Of a DNA stretch of 45,049 bases, positions 23,892 through 32,156 are shown piece after piece; the stretch's first letter is position 1, and every line of letters begins with the position of its first letter. A model generated the notes under the pieces. The model had not been told where the DNA came from. It did not search any database and saw only the letters and a program-made list of their open reading frames with translations. The stretch is from Acholeplasmataceae bacterium (lineage in GTDB: Bacteria > Bacillota_I > Bacilli_A > Acholeplasmatales > Acholeplasmataceae). Both the position numbers and the translations under genes were made by a program. Where the stretch lies: assembly GCA_007692425.1 (NCBI GenBank), contig RECG01000021.1, forward strand, positions 1-45,049. Direction: 5' to 3'.

Positions 23892-25364
23892 ATGGATAAA
23901 AAAGTCCTATCGGGTTATTTGCTCATCTTGAATTATCTGGGCGTCTTTGCGATGCTCGTGGGCATCATCAATCTGACACCGCTCATGTTGGTGGTTTTTT
24001 GGCCTCATGAAGCAGAATATGCGCGTTTCTTCCTATGGCCCGGCTTGAGTAGCATCCTGATCGGTGGTCTGATTGTCCTGCTATTCAAGGGTTATGAAAA
24101 GGGCCGGCTCGAACGTCATCAGGATGCCGTCCTGGTCGTCTTTATATGGTTGCTGGCGATGTTCATCTCGGCCTGGCCGTTTGTCTTGAGCGGACAGTAT
24201 TCGTTCACGCAAGGCATGTTTGAGTCGACCAGTGGCTACACCACGACCGGCATGACGGTGACCGATGTCGAAAACGCACCGCATATCTTTCTGCTTTTCC
24301 GTAGTCTCATGCAGTTTTTCGGCGGTGTGGGACTCGTACTTGTCTTGACGTCAATCATTTCCGATCGATATGGCATGCGTCTTTATAGCGCAGAAGGACA
24401 TGGCGACAAACTGATGCCGAACCTGATCCGTTCAGCCCGTACGATCCTGTCCATTTATGTCGGTTACATCATCTTGGGGACATTGGCATACGTCATCTTC
24501 AAGATGCCGGTCTTTGATGCTGTGAACCATGCCATCAGTTCGGTAGCGACCGGTGGCTTCTCGACCAAAGCTGCCAGTATCGGTCATTTCAACAGCGTCC
24601 CGATTGAAATCATCACAATCGTCCTGATGATTCTCGGCGGCACCAACTTTTTTGTCCATCTCATGTTGATCAAAGGCCGATTAAAGCCGGTCATCAGTCA
24701 TATTGAAGTCAAATTTTTAGGCATTCTGGCGTTGATTGTCCTGCCCTTGTTTGTCATCAGTTTGATGCAGGTCAACGCTGAGACGTTCGGTCAGGCACTG
24801 CGGATCGGTTTGTTCCAATTCGTCTCGACCATCACCACCACAGGTCTGCAAATCGTCCCTTCAGTCAATCTCTATCCGACTTCCATGATGTTTTTGACGA
24901 TTTTCCTGATGATGATCGGTGCCAGCATCGGTTCAACCGCAGGCGGAATGAAACTTTATCGGGTCGCACTGGCGTTCAAAAGCGTCTTTTGGAATGTGCG
25001 TGACATGTTGGGACACCGCAAGACGGTCAGAACACGCTTTGTCAACAAGGTCGGTGTCAGATCAGTCATTGAAAAAGAAGACATCACGACCAATTACGCA
25101 TTCTTGATGATTTATGTCATCATCCAAGTCATCGGCATCTTCATTTTCACGACCCAAGGATACAGTTTCCTGGATTCAATCTTCGAGTTCACGTCAATCC
25201 TCGGTACGATCGGCCTTTCAGTCGGCATCATCTCGCCTGCAGCACCCTCGTTGATTTTATGGACCGGCATGGTGGGCATGCTGATTGCCAGACTGGAAAG
25301 CATTGTCATCTTGATCGCGATTTCGAAAATATATCTGGATATTGTCCACCGTAAACTCATTTAA
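23892..25364 (+). CDS. trkH: TrkH/KtrB-type potassium transporter
   Basis: Integral membrane potassium uptake protein of 490 residues with four pore-loop repeats around selectivity glycines: STSGYTTTGMT, ATGGFSTK, TTTGLQIVP and a last loop near TSILGTIGLSVG. The STAGGMKLYR segment is a family hallmark near the intramembrane gate. It is last in the operon, 3 bp after the second RCK gene, and is followed by a terminator. Confidence 0.94.
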   Translation: MDKKVLSGYLLILNYLGVFAMLVGIINLTPLMLVVFWPHEAEYARFFLWPGLSSILIGGLIVLLFKGYEKGRLERHQDAVLVVFIWLLAMFISAWPFVLSGQYSFTQGMFESTSGYTTTGMTVTDVENAPHIFLLFRSLMQFFGGVGLVLVLTSIISDRYGMRLYSAEGHGDKLMPNLIRSARTILSIYVGYIILGTLAYVIFKMPVFDAVNHAISSVATGGFSTKAASIGHFNSVPIEIITIVLMILGGTNFFVHLMLIKGRLKPVISHIEVKFLGILALIVLPLFVISLMQVNAETFGQALRIGLFQFVSTITTTGLQIVPSVNLYPTSMMFLTIFLMMIGASIGSTAGGMKLYRVALAFKSVFWNVRDMLGHRKTVRTRFVNKVGVRSVIEKEDITTNYAFLMIYVIIQVIGIFIFTTQGYSFLDSIFEFTSILGTIGLSVGIISPAAPSLILWTGMVGMLIARLESIVILIAISKIYLDIVHRKLI

Positions 25365-25384
25365 AGGCCATGTGTGGCCTTTTT
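25363..25384 (+). terminator. Terminator of the trk operon
   Basis: AAAGGCCA-TGTG-TGGCCTTT perfect hairpin followed by T residues. It overlaps the end of trkH. Confidence 0.85.
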
Positions 25385-25410
25385 GATATCATTCAATTGT
25401 GTCAGCCAAC

Positions 25411-25436
25411 AAAAAAACGCTGTCTGACCAGCGTTT
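25411..25436 (-). terminator. Terminator of the two-component operon
   Basis: On the minus strand AAACGCTG-GTCAGA-CAGCGTTT forms a perfect 8-bp stem followed by a T-run, 23 bp after the kinase stop. Confidence 0.85.
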
Positions 25437-25458
25437 CATGATGTTGTCATGCCGAGAC

Positions 25459-26844
25459 TCAAAGGGGCAGTGAAAACGTGAATCGAACACCCTTGTCCAG
25501 GTTTTCAACCTGGTAGGTGCCATGATGGAGATGCATGATTTGCCTGACAATGGCGAGACCCAGTCCGGTCCCGTTTTTTTGTTTTTCGCCCTTGTAGAAA
25601 CTTTCAAAGATATGATTGATATCCTTGGCACTGATCGGCGGACCTTCGTTGGTGACGGCGGTATGTAATTGACCGGCCTCACACCAGGCCTTGAGGGTGA
25701 TGGTGCTTCCGGCAGGGGCATGCTGCCAGGCGTTTTGGAGCAGATTGTCAAGCACTTGTCCGATCCGTGTCTCATCCGCGTCAACCATCTTGACATCGGC
25801 ATCGATGTCAAGGACGAGTTCGGGTGTACCTTCCGCGCGCATATGTCTGAATCTGGCGCTCAGTTGCTCGAGCAGGTCAGGATAGTCAAACGGGTTTTTT
25901 GAGACATTGAAACTGCCTGACTCAAGCTGGCTCAAATCAAGCATGTCCTGCGCCAGTCCGCTCATTTTATGGGTTTCGGTCCTGAGCATGTCAAGATAAT
26001 GTTTTTGTTCTTCCGGCGTGGTGGCGAGTTGATCCTCGATGGCCTCGGTGATGCCCAGGATGACCGCCAGGGGTGTCTGCAGTTCATGGGAGACATTCGA
26101 GACAAATGATTGGCGCAGACGTTCGAGTTCCTTGGTACGCGCCAATTCGCGTTCAAGTTGCGTAAAAGCGTTGCCAAGTTCCGTGGTGAGTGTGTTCAAG
26201 GTTTCGCCAAGCTGTCCGATCTCATCGGCACGTTCATCGGACCAGCGGATGTCGAAGTCGAGTTTGGACATCTGTCTGGCGATGTTGTTCAAACGAACCA
26301 GTGGTCGTGAAATCTGCCTTGAAAACAACACGGCGAGCAACAACGCAAGTAACAGGGCGATGATGACGACATAGCCATAGAGCGCATTGATGATGGTCAC
26401 GACTTCGCTTAAGTTTTGGAAAGGGATTTCAAAGCGGTAGATATAGGTCTCGTAAGGTTGGTAGATTTGCAGATAGGCCATCGCGCCGTCATAAGTGAAG
26501 CGTTCAATGGCACCGCCGGATAACAAGGACAGGTCAGCCGGACGCATGTTTTCAGCATCGTGAAGATCATAAAGCATCTGGCCGTTTTGGGCATAGATGG
26601 TGATGCGGGAGGTGGTTCTGGCTTGGAATTCATTGACGAGGTTGATGGTCGTCTGATTGAAATCAAGATCACCCACAAGCATGTCGAGCTCATGGATTTC
26701 GTCATTGATGCGTCTGACTTGCCGGTTGTAATAAAAGGAAGGCATGATTTGTGATTGGAGCAACCACAGGAAAAACACCAACAAGGCGGCAAAAATGATG
26801 AAATAGATGAAGAAACGGTAGGAAATCCTCAAGTGTCGCATCAT
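25459..26844 (-). CDS. Sensor histidine kinase
   Basis: A 461-residue membrane kinase with two transmembrane segments (about 9-30 and 153-175) flanking an extracellular sensor of some 120 residues, then HAMP, HisKA with H253 (NVSHELQTPLAV) and an ATPase domain (N box LQNAWQHA, F and G boxes FESFYKGEKQKNGTGLGLAI). All key motifs are intact. The signal is unknown. Its ATG overlaps the regulator's stop by 4 bp. Confidence 0.94.
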   Translation of the reverse strand: MMRHLRISYRFFIYFIIFAALLVFFLWLLQSQIMPSFYYNRQVRRINDEIHELDMLVGDLDFNQTTINLVNEFQARTTSRITIYAQNGQMLYDLHDAENMRPADLSLLSGGAIERFTYDGAMAYLQIYQPYETYIYRFEIPFQNLSEVVTIINALYGYVVIIALLLALLLAVLFSRQISRPLVRLNNIARQMSKLDFDIRWSDERADEIGQLGETLNTLTTELGNAFTQLERELARTKELERLRQSFVSNVSHELQTPLAVILGITEAIEDQLATTPEEQKHYLDMLRTETHKMSGLAQDMLDLSQLESGSFNVSKNPFDYPDLLEQLSARFRHMRAEGTPELVLDIDADVKMVDADETRIGQVLDNLLQNAWQHAPAGSTITLKAWCEAGQLHTAVTNEGPPISAKDINHIFESFYKGEKQKNGTGLGLAIVRQIMHLHHGTYQVENLDKGVRFTFSLPL

Positions 26845-27512
26845 GTCACCTCGAAACGATAACCGACGCCAAAGACGGTTTCGATATAACCGGGATGACC
26901 CAGTTTTTGACGCAACCGCTTGACATGCGTGTCGACGGTGCGTAAATCACCGAAATACTCATAGCCCCAGACATGGACCAGCAACTGTTCGCGTGACAAG
27001 GCAATACCGGCATGGTTGACAAAATGAAGCAGAAGATCGTATTCCTTTGGTGTCAGGACGACATCCTGATCATCTATGAAGACCTTGTGGGCACGTCTGT
27101 CGATGGTTAGTCTGCCTATGGCCACCAATGCGTCATCCTGGTTGAACCCGGCCCTTTTGACCAAGGCACGGCTTCGGGCCATCAGTTCCTTGAGACTGAA
27201 CGGTTTGGTCATGTAATCATCGGCACCGAGTTCGAAACCAAAAAGTTTGTCCGATTCCTGGTTGCGGGCCGTCAACATCAAAATCGGCACCCGGCTGGTC
27301 TTGCGGATGTCACGACAGACGGTCCAACCGTCGGATTGTTCGAGCATGATGTCGAGCACGACCAGGTCGACTTTGTTCTTTTCAAAAAGGTCGAGCGCGT
27401 GAAAACCGTCCCTGGCTTCAAGGACCGTGTAACCTTCTTTGATGTAATAGGACCGCATCAGATCCATCAAGGATGATTCATCTTCGACCAACAATACCAC
27501 ATGTCCAGCCAT
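26841..27512 (-). CDS. OmpR-family response regulator
   Basis: Receiver domain with phospho-acceptor D54 (LVVLDIML), acidic pair ED near residue 12 and K in MTKPFSLKE, then a winged-helix DNA-binding domain ending in HVKRLRQKLG. The ATG at 27512 is chosen because GGAGGG lies 5 nt upstream; the in-frame GTG at 27518 directly abuts that site. Targets are unknown; the divergent lipoprotein gene is a reasonable candidate. Confidence 0.93.
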   Translation of the reverse strand: MAGHVVLLVEDESSLMDLMRSYYIKEGYTVLEARDGFHALDLFEKNKVDLVVLDIMLEQSDGWTVCRDIRKTSRVPILMLTARNQESDKLFGFELGADDYMTKPFSLKELMARSRALVKRAGFNQDDALVAIGRLTIDRRAHKVFIDDQDVVLTPKEYDLLLHFVNHAGIALSREQLLVHVWGYEYFGDLRTVDTHVKRLRQKLGHPGYIETVFGVGYRFEVT

Positions 27513-27539
27513 GTGCACCCTCCGGGTTTTTCTGCCTAT

Positions 27540-27548
27540 ATTTTATCA
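27540..27548 (-). promoter_or_regulatory. Extended -10 promoter of the two-component operon
   Basis: Minus strand TGATAAAAT, 28 bp before the regulator start. The divergent promoter for the lipoprotein gene must lie in 27549-27660, where TTGTCA (27593) and TATCAT (27621) are present but 22 bp apart. Confidence 0.45.
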
Positions 27549-27664
27549 TGTCGAAGCGTGAAACTGCATGACGGTACAGTTTTTTCATGTTTTTGTCACA
27601 ACTCGGACACATCTTTACGGTATCATGAAAGCATCTGAAATGACAACACCACGTGGAATATCAA

Positions 27665-27678
27665 TAAGGAGGTTATCC
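27665..27678 (+). promoter_or_regulatory. Unusually complete Shine-Dalgarno sequence
   Basis: TAAGGAGGTTATCC matches the full complement of the 16S rRNA 3' end (AAAGGAGGTGATCC) at 12 of 14 positions, with AAGGAGG 8 nt from the ATG at 27681. Confidence 0.75.
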
Positions 27679-27680
27679 AT

Positions 27681-29609
27681 ATGAAACGCATGATCATGTT
27701 GTTAAGCGTCATCTTCATGGTTTTTTTGCTTGTGGGTTGCAACCGGGCAAAACCGTTGATCGGTGACGACGATTATGGTTTGGCGCAGTTGCGCGATTTG
27801 GAAGAACTTAGAACGCTTTATCAGGCGAGCAACAAAAGTGGCTCGACTGGTTTCACCGGCTTTTTCAGAAGCGCGGATGCCACTGCCGTGCCTGAAATGG
27901 ATCTGGATGATGCAGCAGGCGAAGAAGGGGCCACATCTTATTCACGGACCAATGTCCAGGTCGAAGGTGTCGATGAAGGTGACATCATCAAGACCGATGG
28001 CAACCGCATCTACCGCATCAAATACAACTTGCTTCAAGTGGTCGACCTGCTTGGTGACGGCGAGATGGAGGTCGTGTTGTCCACTAACATGCAAACCGTC
28101 AGCGACACCGCCAGTCATACTTATTTTTCCGATTTATACCTGACCAGCCGTTATCTGGTCGTCATCGGCCAACGCTACCATTATTTCACGATGCGCATCG
28201 ATGGCGATGTCGTCCAGACCGATGAGGCTGTCGATATCATGCCTGGCTGGTTCTGGTATGGCACCCCGCAGACATTGGTTCTGGTTTATGACCTTCAAAA
28301 CCTGGAACTGGTTGACGAGATCGAAATCAATGGTCATCTGATGACCACCCGTCTGATCGACGATGACTTGTATGTTTTGTCAAGTCAGGATATTTATCTT
28401 CATGACGAGATTGATCCAAGACCTCTTTTCAGACATAATGACGATGTCATCGTGCCTGAATATGGTGACATCAAGTATCATCCGGATGTCATGATCGAGG
28501 CCTTCACCATCATCTCTCAGATCAAGCTTGAGGAAGAAGTGGTGCTTGACTATGACATTTTCATGGGTACCCGTGTTTCCTGGGGACAGGTCTATGTCAG
28601 CAAAGAAGCCATCTATATGGCTTCGACGACTTACTCATTCAATGCCTGGACCAACGTCTATACCTTGAAAGGGCATTTGATTTCTTACGTGTTCAACGAT
28701 GACGGGTCCGTCTCTTACGGCGGAACCGGAACGTTCAGAGGTTATCCGATCAACCAGTTCGCGATGGATGAGCATGACGGTTATTTCCGCATGGTCACCA
28801 CCGAAGGATGGGGTGATTCGGTCAAGAACCGTCTTTATGTGTTTGAACGTCAGGAAAGTGCCGGGAAACGCACGCTTGAGACCATCGGTCTTCTCGATGA
28901 AGGTCTGGGCAAACCGCGTGAAACCGTCCGTTCGGTCCGATTCCAGGGCGACCTGGTCACGGTGGTCACCTTTGAGCAGATCGATCCCTTCTACACCATC
29001 GACCTTTCCGATCCGGCCAACCCGGTCATTTTGGGAGAACTCGAAATTCCTGGTTTTTCGACCTATCAGCACCCATGGGGCGATGACTATATCATCGGCA
29101 TCGGTTTTGAAACGGATGCCAACGGCATTCCAATCGGACTCAAATTGTCGCTTTATGACATCTCGGATGTGCTCAATCCGGTCGAAGTCGGTGAACCGCT
29201 TGTCCTGTTGAATGGTGATGGCGGCTGGAATTACAGCGAAGCGCTTCATAACCACAAGGCGATCTTGATCGCCGAGGCGCTCGGATTCATCGGTTTCGCG
29301 ATGTCACGCCACCACTGGACGCCTACGCAATATCACTTCACCAGCGACTATTTGATTTTTGAGATTGATCCCGAATCCGCCACACCGGTCACGATTGCTG
29401 CCTCGATCAGTCATCTCGATCTCTATCTGGATGAGGTGTCATGGTATGACAGCTATTATCGTTACGCCTATGATTTCAGTATCGAACGGGCCGTCTACGT
29501 TGGTGATTATCTGTATGTCGTCTCCGGCGAAGCTGTGACCTCCCATGACATGAACGATGGCTTTACAAGAGTCCGCGCCTTGCGCTTTTTGAGACCAGAA
29601 ACTAGCTGA
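27681..29609 (+). CDS. Secreted beta-propeller lipoprotein (PF09826-like)
   Basis: A 642-residue lipoprotein: a hydrophobic signal ends in the lipobox LVGC with C20 as lipid anchor. The segment TNVQVEGVDEGDIIKTDG followed by repeated beta strands is the hallmark of the beta-propeller family PF09826, whose function is unknown. It should face outward from the membrane. Expression may be high, given the near-perfect ribosome binding site. It is divergent from an OmpR-type two-component system and has its own terminator. Confidence 0.9.
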   Translation: MKRMIMLLSVIFMVFLLVGCNRAKPLIGDDDYGLAQLRDLEELRTLYQASNKSGSTGFTGFFRSADATAVPEMDLDDAAGEEGATSYSRTNVQVEGVDEGDIIKTDGNRIYRIKYNLLQVVDLLGDGEMEVVLSTNMQTVSDTASHTYFSDLYLTSRYLVVIGQRYHYFTMRIDGDVVQTDEAVDIMPGWFWYGTPQTLVLVYDLQNLELVDEIEINGHLMTTRLIDDDLYVLSSQDIYLHDEIDPRPLFRHNDDVIVPEYGDIKYHPDVMIEAFTIISQIKLEEEVVLDYDIFMGTRVSWGQVYVSKEAIYMASTTYSFNAWTNVYTLKGHLISYVFNDDGSVSYGGTGTFRGYPINQFAMDEHDGYFRMVTTEGWGDSVKNRLYVFERQESAGKRTLETIGLLDEGLGKPRETVRSVRFQGDLVTVVTFEQIDPFYTIDLSDPANPVILGELEIPGFSTYQHPWGDDYIIGIGFETDANGIPIGLKLSLYDISDVLNPVEVGEPLVLLNGDGGWNYSEALHNHKAILIAEALGFIGFAMSRHHWTPTQYHFTSDYLIFEIDPESATPVTIAASISHLDLYLDEVSWYDSYYRYAYDFSIERAVYVGDYLYVVSGEAVTSHDMNDGFTRVRALRFLRPETS

Positions 29610-29663
29610 TGATGTGACATTCATCGAGGACGATCGCCCATACCCCTCGGTCGTCCATGTCGG

Positions 29664-29690
29664 AAAAAGCCGTATCCATTACGGCTTTTT
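29664..29690 (+). terminator. Terminator after the beta-propeller gene
   Basis: AAAAAGCCGTA (29664-29674) and TACGGCTTTTT (29680-29690) form a perfect 11-bp stem with a T-rich end. Confidence 0.9.
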
Positions 29691-29711
29691 CTATGAAAAA
29701 TCACAGTTTTG

Positions 29712-29720
29712 TGGTTTAAT
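29712..29720 (+). promoter_or_regulatory. Extended -10 promoter of the SRPBCC-cotH pair
   Basis: TGGTTTAAT, an extended -10 with one mismatch, 18 bp before the start codon. Confidence 0.4.
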
Positions 29721-29737
29721 GATGTTAGGTGATCTTC

Positions 29738-30163
29738 ATGAAATATAGTGTCAAGGTTCCAATCAACCGTGACAAGAAACTTGTCACCAGCCTGTTTATC
29801 GACAAAGCCCGCATGGGCCAATGGGAAAAAGGGTTGGAACGCATCGAGTCCATCGAAGGTGATTTGTTTGAAACAGGCAGCTCCGGCTACCTGGTCTTTC
29901 GGCTTGGCGATAGCGAACTGCATTTGAAGGTGACCGTTGAAAAAAACAACCTGCCCGGGTCCATCATCCAGATTTATGAGATGGGTGGTGCCATCAACCG
30001 TTGTATCAACACCTTTCGCAAACAAGGTGATCAGACCATCTGGACGATGGATGTGTCCTTTGAGTTTGACATCGCACCACAGTTGCCACAAGCCCGCTTC
30101 GAAGAAAAAACCAGGATGGGCATGATCATGTTCAAAGCCTTCGTGGAAGGATTTGAAGCATGA
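29738..30163 (+). CDS. Small SRPBCC-like (START/polyketide-cyclase fold) protein
   Basis: A 141-residue cytoplasmic protein that reads like an SRPBCC ligand-binding fold: an N-terminal strand followed by a helix and W-x-K pattern (MGQWEKGLERIESIEG), a run of beta strands, and a long C-terminal helix (RMGMIMFKAFVEGFE). There are no catalytic motifs and the assignment is tentative. AGGTGA serves the ATG at 29738; a GTG at 29729 is in frame but overlaps that site. Its stop overlaps the CotH gene by 4 bp, so the two products are probably used together. Confidence 0.65.
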   Translation: MKYSVKVPINRDKKLVTSLFIDKARMGQWEKGLERIESIEGDLFETGSSGYLVFRLGDSELHLKVTVEKNNLPGSIIQIYEMGGAINRCINTFRKQGDQTIWTMDVSFEFDIAPQLPQARFEEKTRMGMIMFKAFVEGFEA

Positions 30164-31665
30164 TGGGTTTCAAGCGCATCCGCCAATCGAATCTTCAAGC
30201 GTATCGGACATTTGCCGGCATGACCCTGGTCATGCTTTTTAGCATGTTGGTCTCGGCCTGCAACCTGGTCATCATCCCTTTGCCAGGACTGCCTGAAGGC
30301 ACCGGAGAAATCCGTTCGATGGAGACGTTTGATCGTTTGTTCAACGATGATGTGCGAAAAGATCTCATCATCAAGGTTTCGATTTTTGATTGGAACCGCC
30401 TTGATCAGACCATGATTGATTATGCCAACCGCTACGACGGTGACTTACGGGCGGATGTCTATGTGCCTGCCGATGTGCTGTTTGTCGACCCTGAGGGCGA
30501 GGTTTTGATCGAATATGTGGGATTGCGCACCCGGGGCAATCTCTCACGTGTCCGCATCCAGGATGATAGGGGCATGCTCAACATGAGCCATTTCAAGCTT
30601 TCATTCAAGGAAACTTTCGATCTCAGCCCGAGCCATGCCGACCATGACGCACTACGGAACCGCCGGGTTTTCGAACTCGAAGAAATCGATCTCAAACACA
30701 ACCGTAATCAGGATCCGACCTATCTCAACGAGAAGTTCTCGCTTGATCTTTTCAATCGCTATGATGTCCTTGCCCAGCGTACGACACTGGTCAATCTCTA
30801 TGTCGAAATCGGCGATACACGCCATTTTTATGGCGTCTACACGGCTTTTGAACCTTATGATATCGAGTTTCTGCAACGGCGTTTCAGCGGCGTAGAAGCC
30901 CAAGGCGACCTGTATAAATGCCTTTGGCAGCAGTTCGGTCCGGCTTCGCTTTCGACGGGGTTCGAGCCTGCAGCGGTCGGCATCCGTGATATCCCTGCCA
31001 ATTATCGTCCGGCCTATGACCTGAAAACCAATAAAAATACCAGCAACCATGCTGATTTCATGGCGTTTGTCCATGCCATCAACACACTTGAAGGTGCCGC
31101 TTTCAAGCAATATATCGATGACCATTTTGAGATTGACATGTTTCTCAGATTATTGGCAGTCGGTGTCCTGCTCGGTAATCCCGATGATTACCGGGGTAAC
31201 GCCAACAATTATTATCTTTATCACAACCCGGCCATCAATAAATGGATGATGTTTCCTTATGACTATGACCACAGTCTCGGTCAAGGCTGGGAAGGCGCAC
31301 CCGCGTTTTCCAACTATTCGATTGGCGCGGACATTTACGACTGGGGACGCTGGACGACTCATGCGCTTGGTGTCGACCAATATGCACATCCGCTGGTCGA
31401 CAAGATCTTGGCTGTCCCCGCTTATCAGGTCATTTACGAACAACACCTTGAAACATTGATTGACGAAGATGGCGGACTGTTCACTTATCCGGCCTTCCTA
31501 TCTGTCTATCTGCAACAACAAGCCTTGTATGACGAAGGGCTCGACGATGCGCTGATGCCGCTCCGTTTCGGTCTTCGCGACATTGAAGACTACATCGAAG
31601 GCAAACGGGCCGATATCGCGACGCAGTTGGCCTTTTACCGTGCCAATCCCCATTTGCGCGGTTGA
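30160..31665 (+). CDS. CotH-kinase family lipoprotein
   Basis: A 501-residue protein with a signal peptide ending in VSAC (C34 lipid anchor), then a CotH kinase domain: GLRTRGN, LKHNRNQDPTYLNEKFSLDLF, VGVLLGNPDDYRGNANNYYLY and the metal-binding segment MMFPYDYDHSLG. CotH proteins are atypical secreted kinases known from spore coats, but the family is also common in non-sporulating bacteria. With a lipobox it would act outside the cytoplasm. No spore gene is nearby. Its start is coupled to the SRPBCC-like gene. Confidence 0.9.
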   Translation: MMGFKRIRQSNLQAYRTFAGMTLVMLFSMLVSACNLVIIPLPGLPEGTGEIRSMETFDRLFNDDVRKDLIIKVSIFDWNRLDQTMIDYANRYDGDLRADVYVPADVLFVDPEGEVLIEYVGLRTRGNLSRVRIQDDRGMLNMSHFKLSFKETFDLSPSHADHDALRNRRVFELEEIDLKHNRNQDPTYLNEKFSLDLFNRYDVLAQRTTLVNLYVEIGDTRHFYGVYTAFEPYDIEFLQRRFSGVEAQGDLYKCLWQQFGPASLSTGFEPAAVGIRDIPANYRPAYDLKTNKNTSNHADFMAFVHAINTLEGAAFKQYIDDHFEIDMFLRLLAVGVLLGNPDDYRGNANNYYLYHNPAINKWMMFPYDYDHSLGQGWEGAPAFSNYSIGADIYDWGRWTTHALGVDQYAHPLVDKILAVPAYQVIYEQHLETLIDEDGGLFTYPAFLSVYLQQQALYDEGLDDALMPLRFGLRDIEDYIEGKRADIATQLAFYRANPHLRG

Positions 31666-31692
31666 CCATCGATCATCACCCTGACACAAGAG

Positions 31693-31718
31693 AGCCTGGT
31701 CCTGACCAGGCTTTTTTT
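31693..31718 (+). terminator. Terminator after the CotH gene
   Basis: AGCCTGGT-CCTG-ACCAGGCT perfect 8-bp stem followed by TTTTTT. Confidence 0.88.
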
Positions 31719-31741
31719 ACATCTTTTTTACATCAGTTCGG

Positions 31742-31770
31742 TTGATGAGGAAAGATGTTTGTGATACAAT
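31742..31770 (+). promoter_or_regulatory. Promoter of the ars operon
   Basis: TTGATG (31742-31747), 17-bp spacer and TACAAT (31765-31770), with the extended -10 TGA just before it. Confidence 0.75.
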
Positions 31771-31792
31771 CATATTGAAGTTTATCGATATG
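31771..31792 (+). promoter_or_regulatory. Candidate ArsR operator
   Basis: CATATTGAAG-TT-TATCGATATG is an imperfect 10-2-10 inverted repeat (7 of 10 positions) lying directly on the predicted start site, the usual place and shape for ArsR/SmtB binding. Confidence 0.55.
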
Positions 31793-31802
31793 AGGTGATT
31801 GT

Positions 31803-32096
31803 ATGGAAAACCAACAACTGGCCGGACGTTTCAAGGCCTTGGCGGATGAAACCCGCCTCAAAGTGGTGCAAATCCTGACGACTGAAAAAAGATGTGCCTG
31901 TCAGATCCTGGAAGTCTTCAAGATCAGCCAATCGACATTGTCGCATCATATGAAACGCCTGGTCGAAAGTGGATTGGTCATCGCCGAAAAAGAAGGCAAA
32001 TGGGTCTATTACCGTTTGAATGAAGACAATGTCAACGATCTGAAAGTATTCTTCGATACGATCGGGACCCGGACTGATCCGGTCAGGTCATGTTGA
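31803..32096 (+). CDS. arsR: ArsR-family arsenite-responsive repressor
   Basis: A 97-residue winged-helix repressor. The start of the recognition-helix region holds the CxC pair C31/C33 (KRCACQILEVF), the classic As(III)/Sb(III) site, followed by ISQSTLSHHMKRL, the DNA-reading helix. The operon content (acr3, arsC) confirms an arsenic role. TGAGGTGA lies upstream. It is expected to repress its own operon through 31771-31792 and release DNA on binding arsenite. Confidence 0.93.
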   Translation: MENQQLAGRFKALADETRLKVVQILTTEKRCACQILEVFKISQSTLSHHMKRLVESGLVIAEKEGKWVYYRLNEDNVNDLKVFFDTIGTRTDPVRSC

Positions 32097-32156
32097 CCAT
32101 CATGCCAACAATCAAAAGAAGCATCATGAACATCAACAAATATGCGAGGTGAACAT

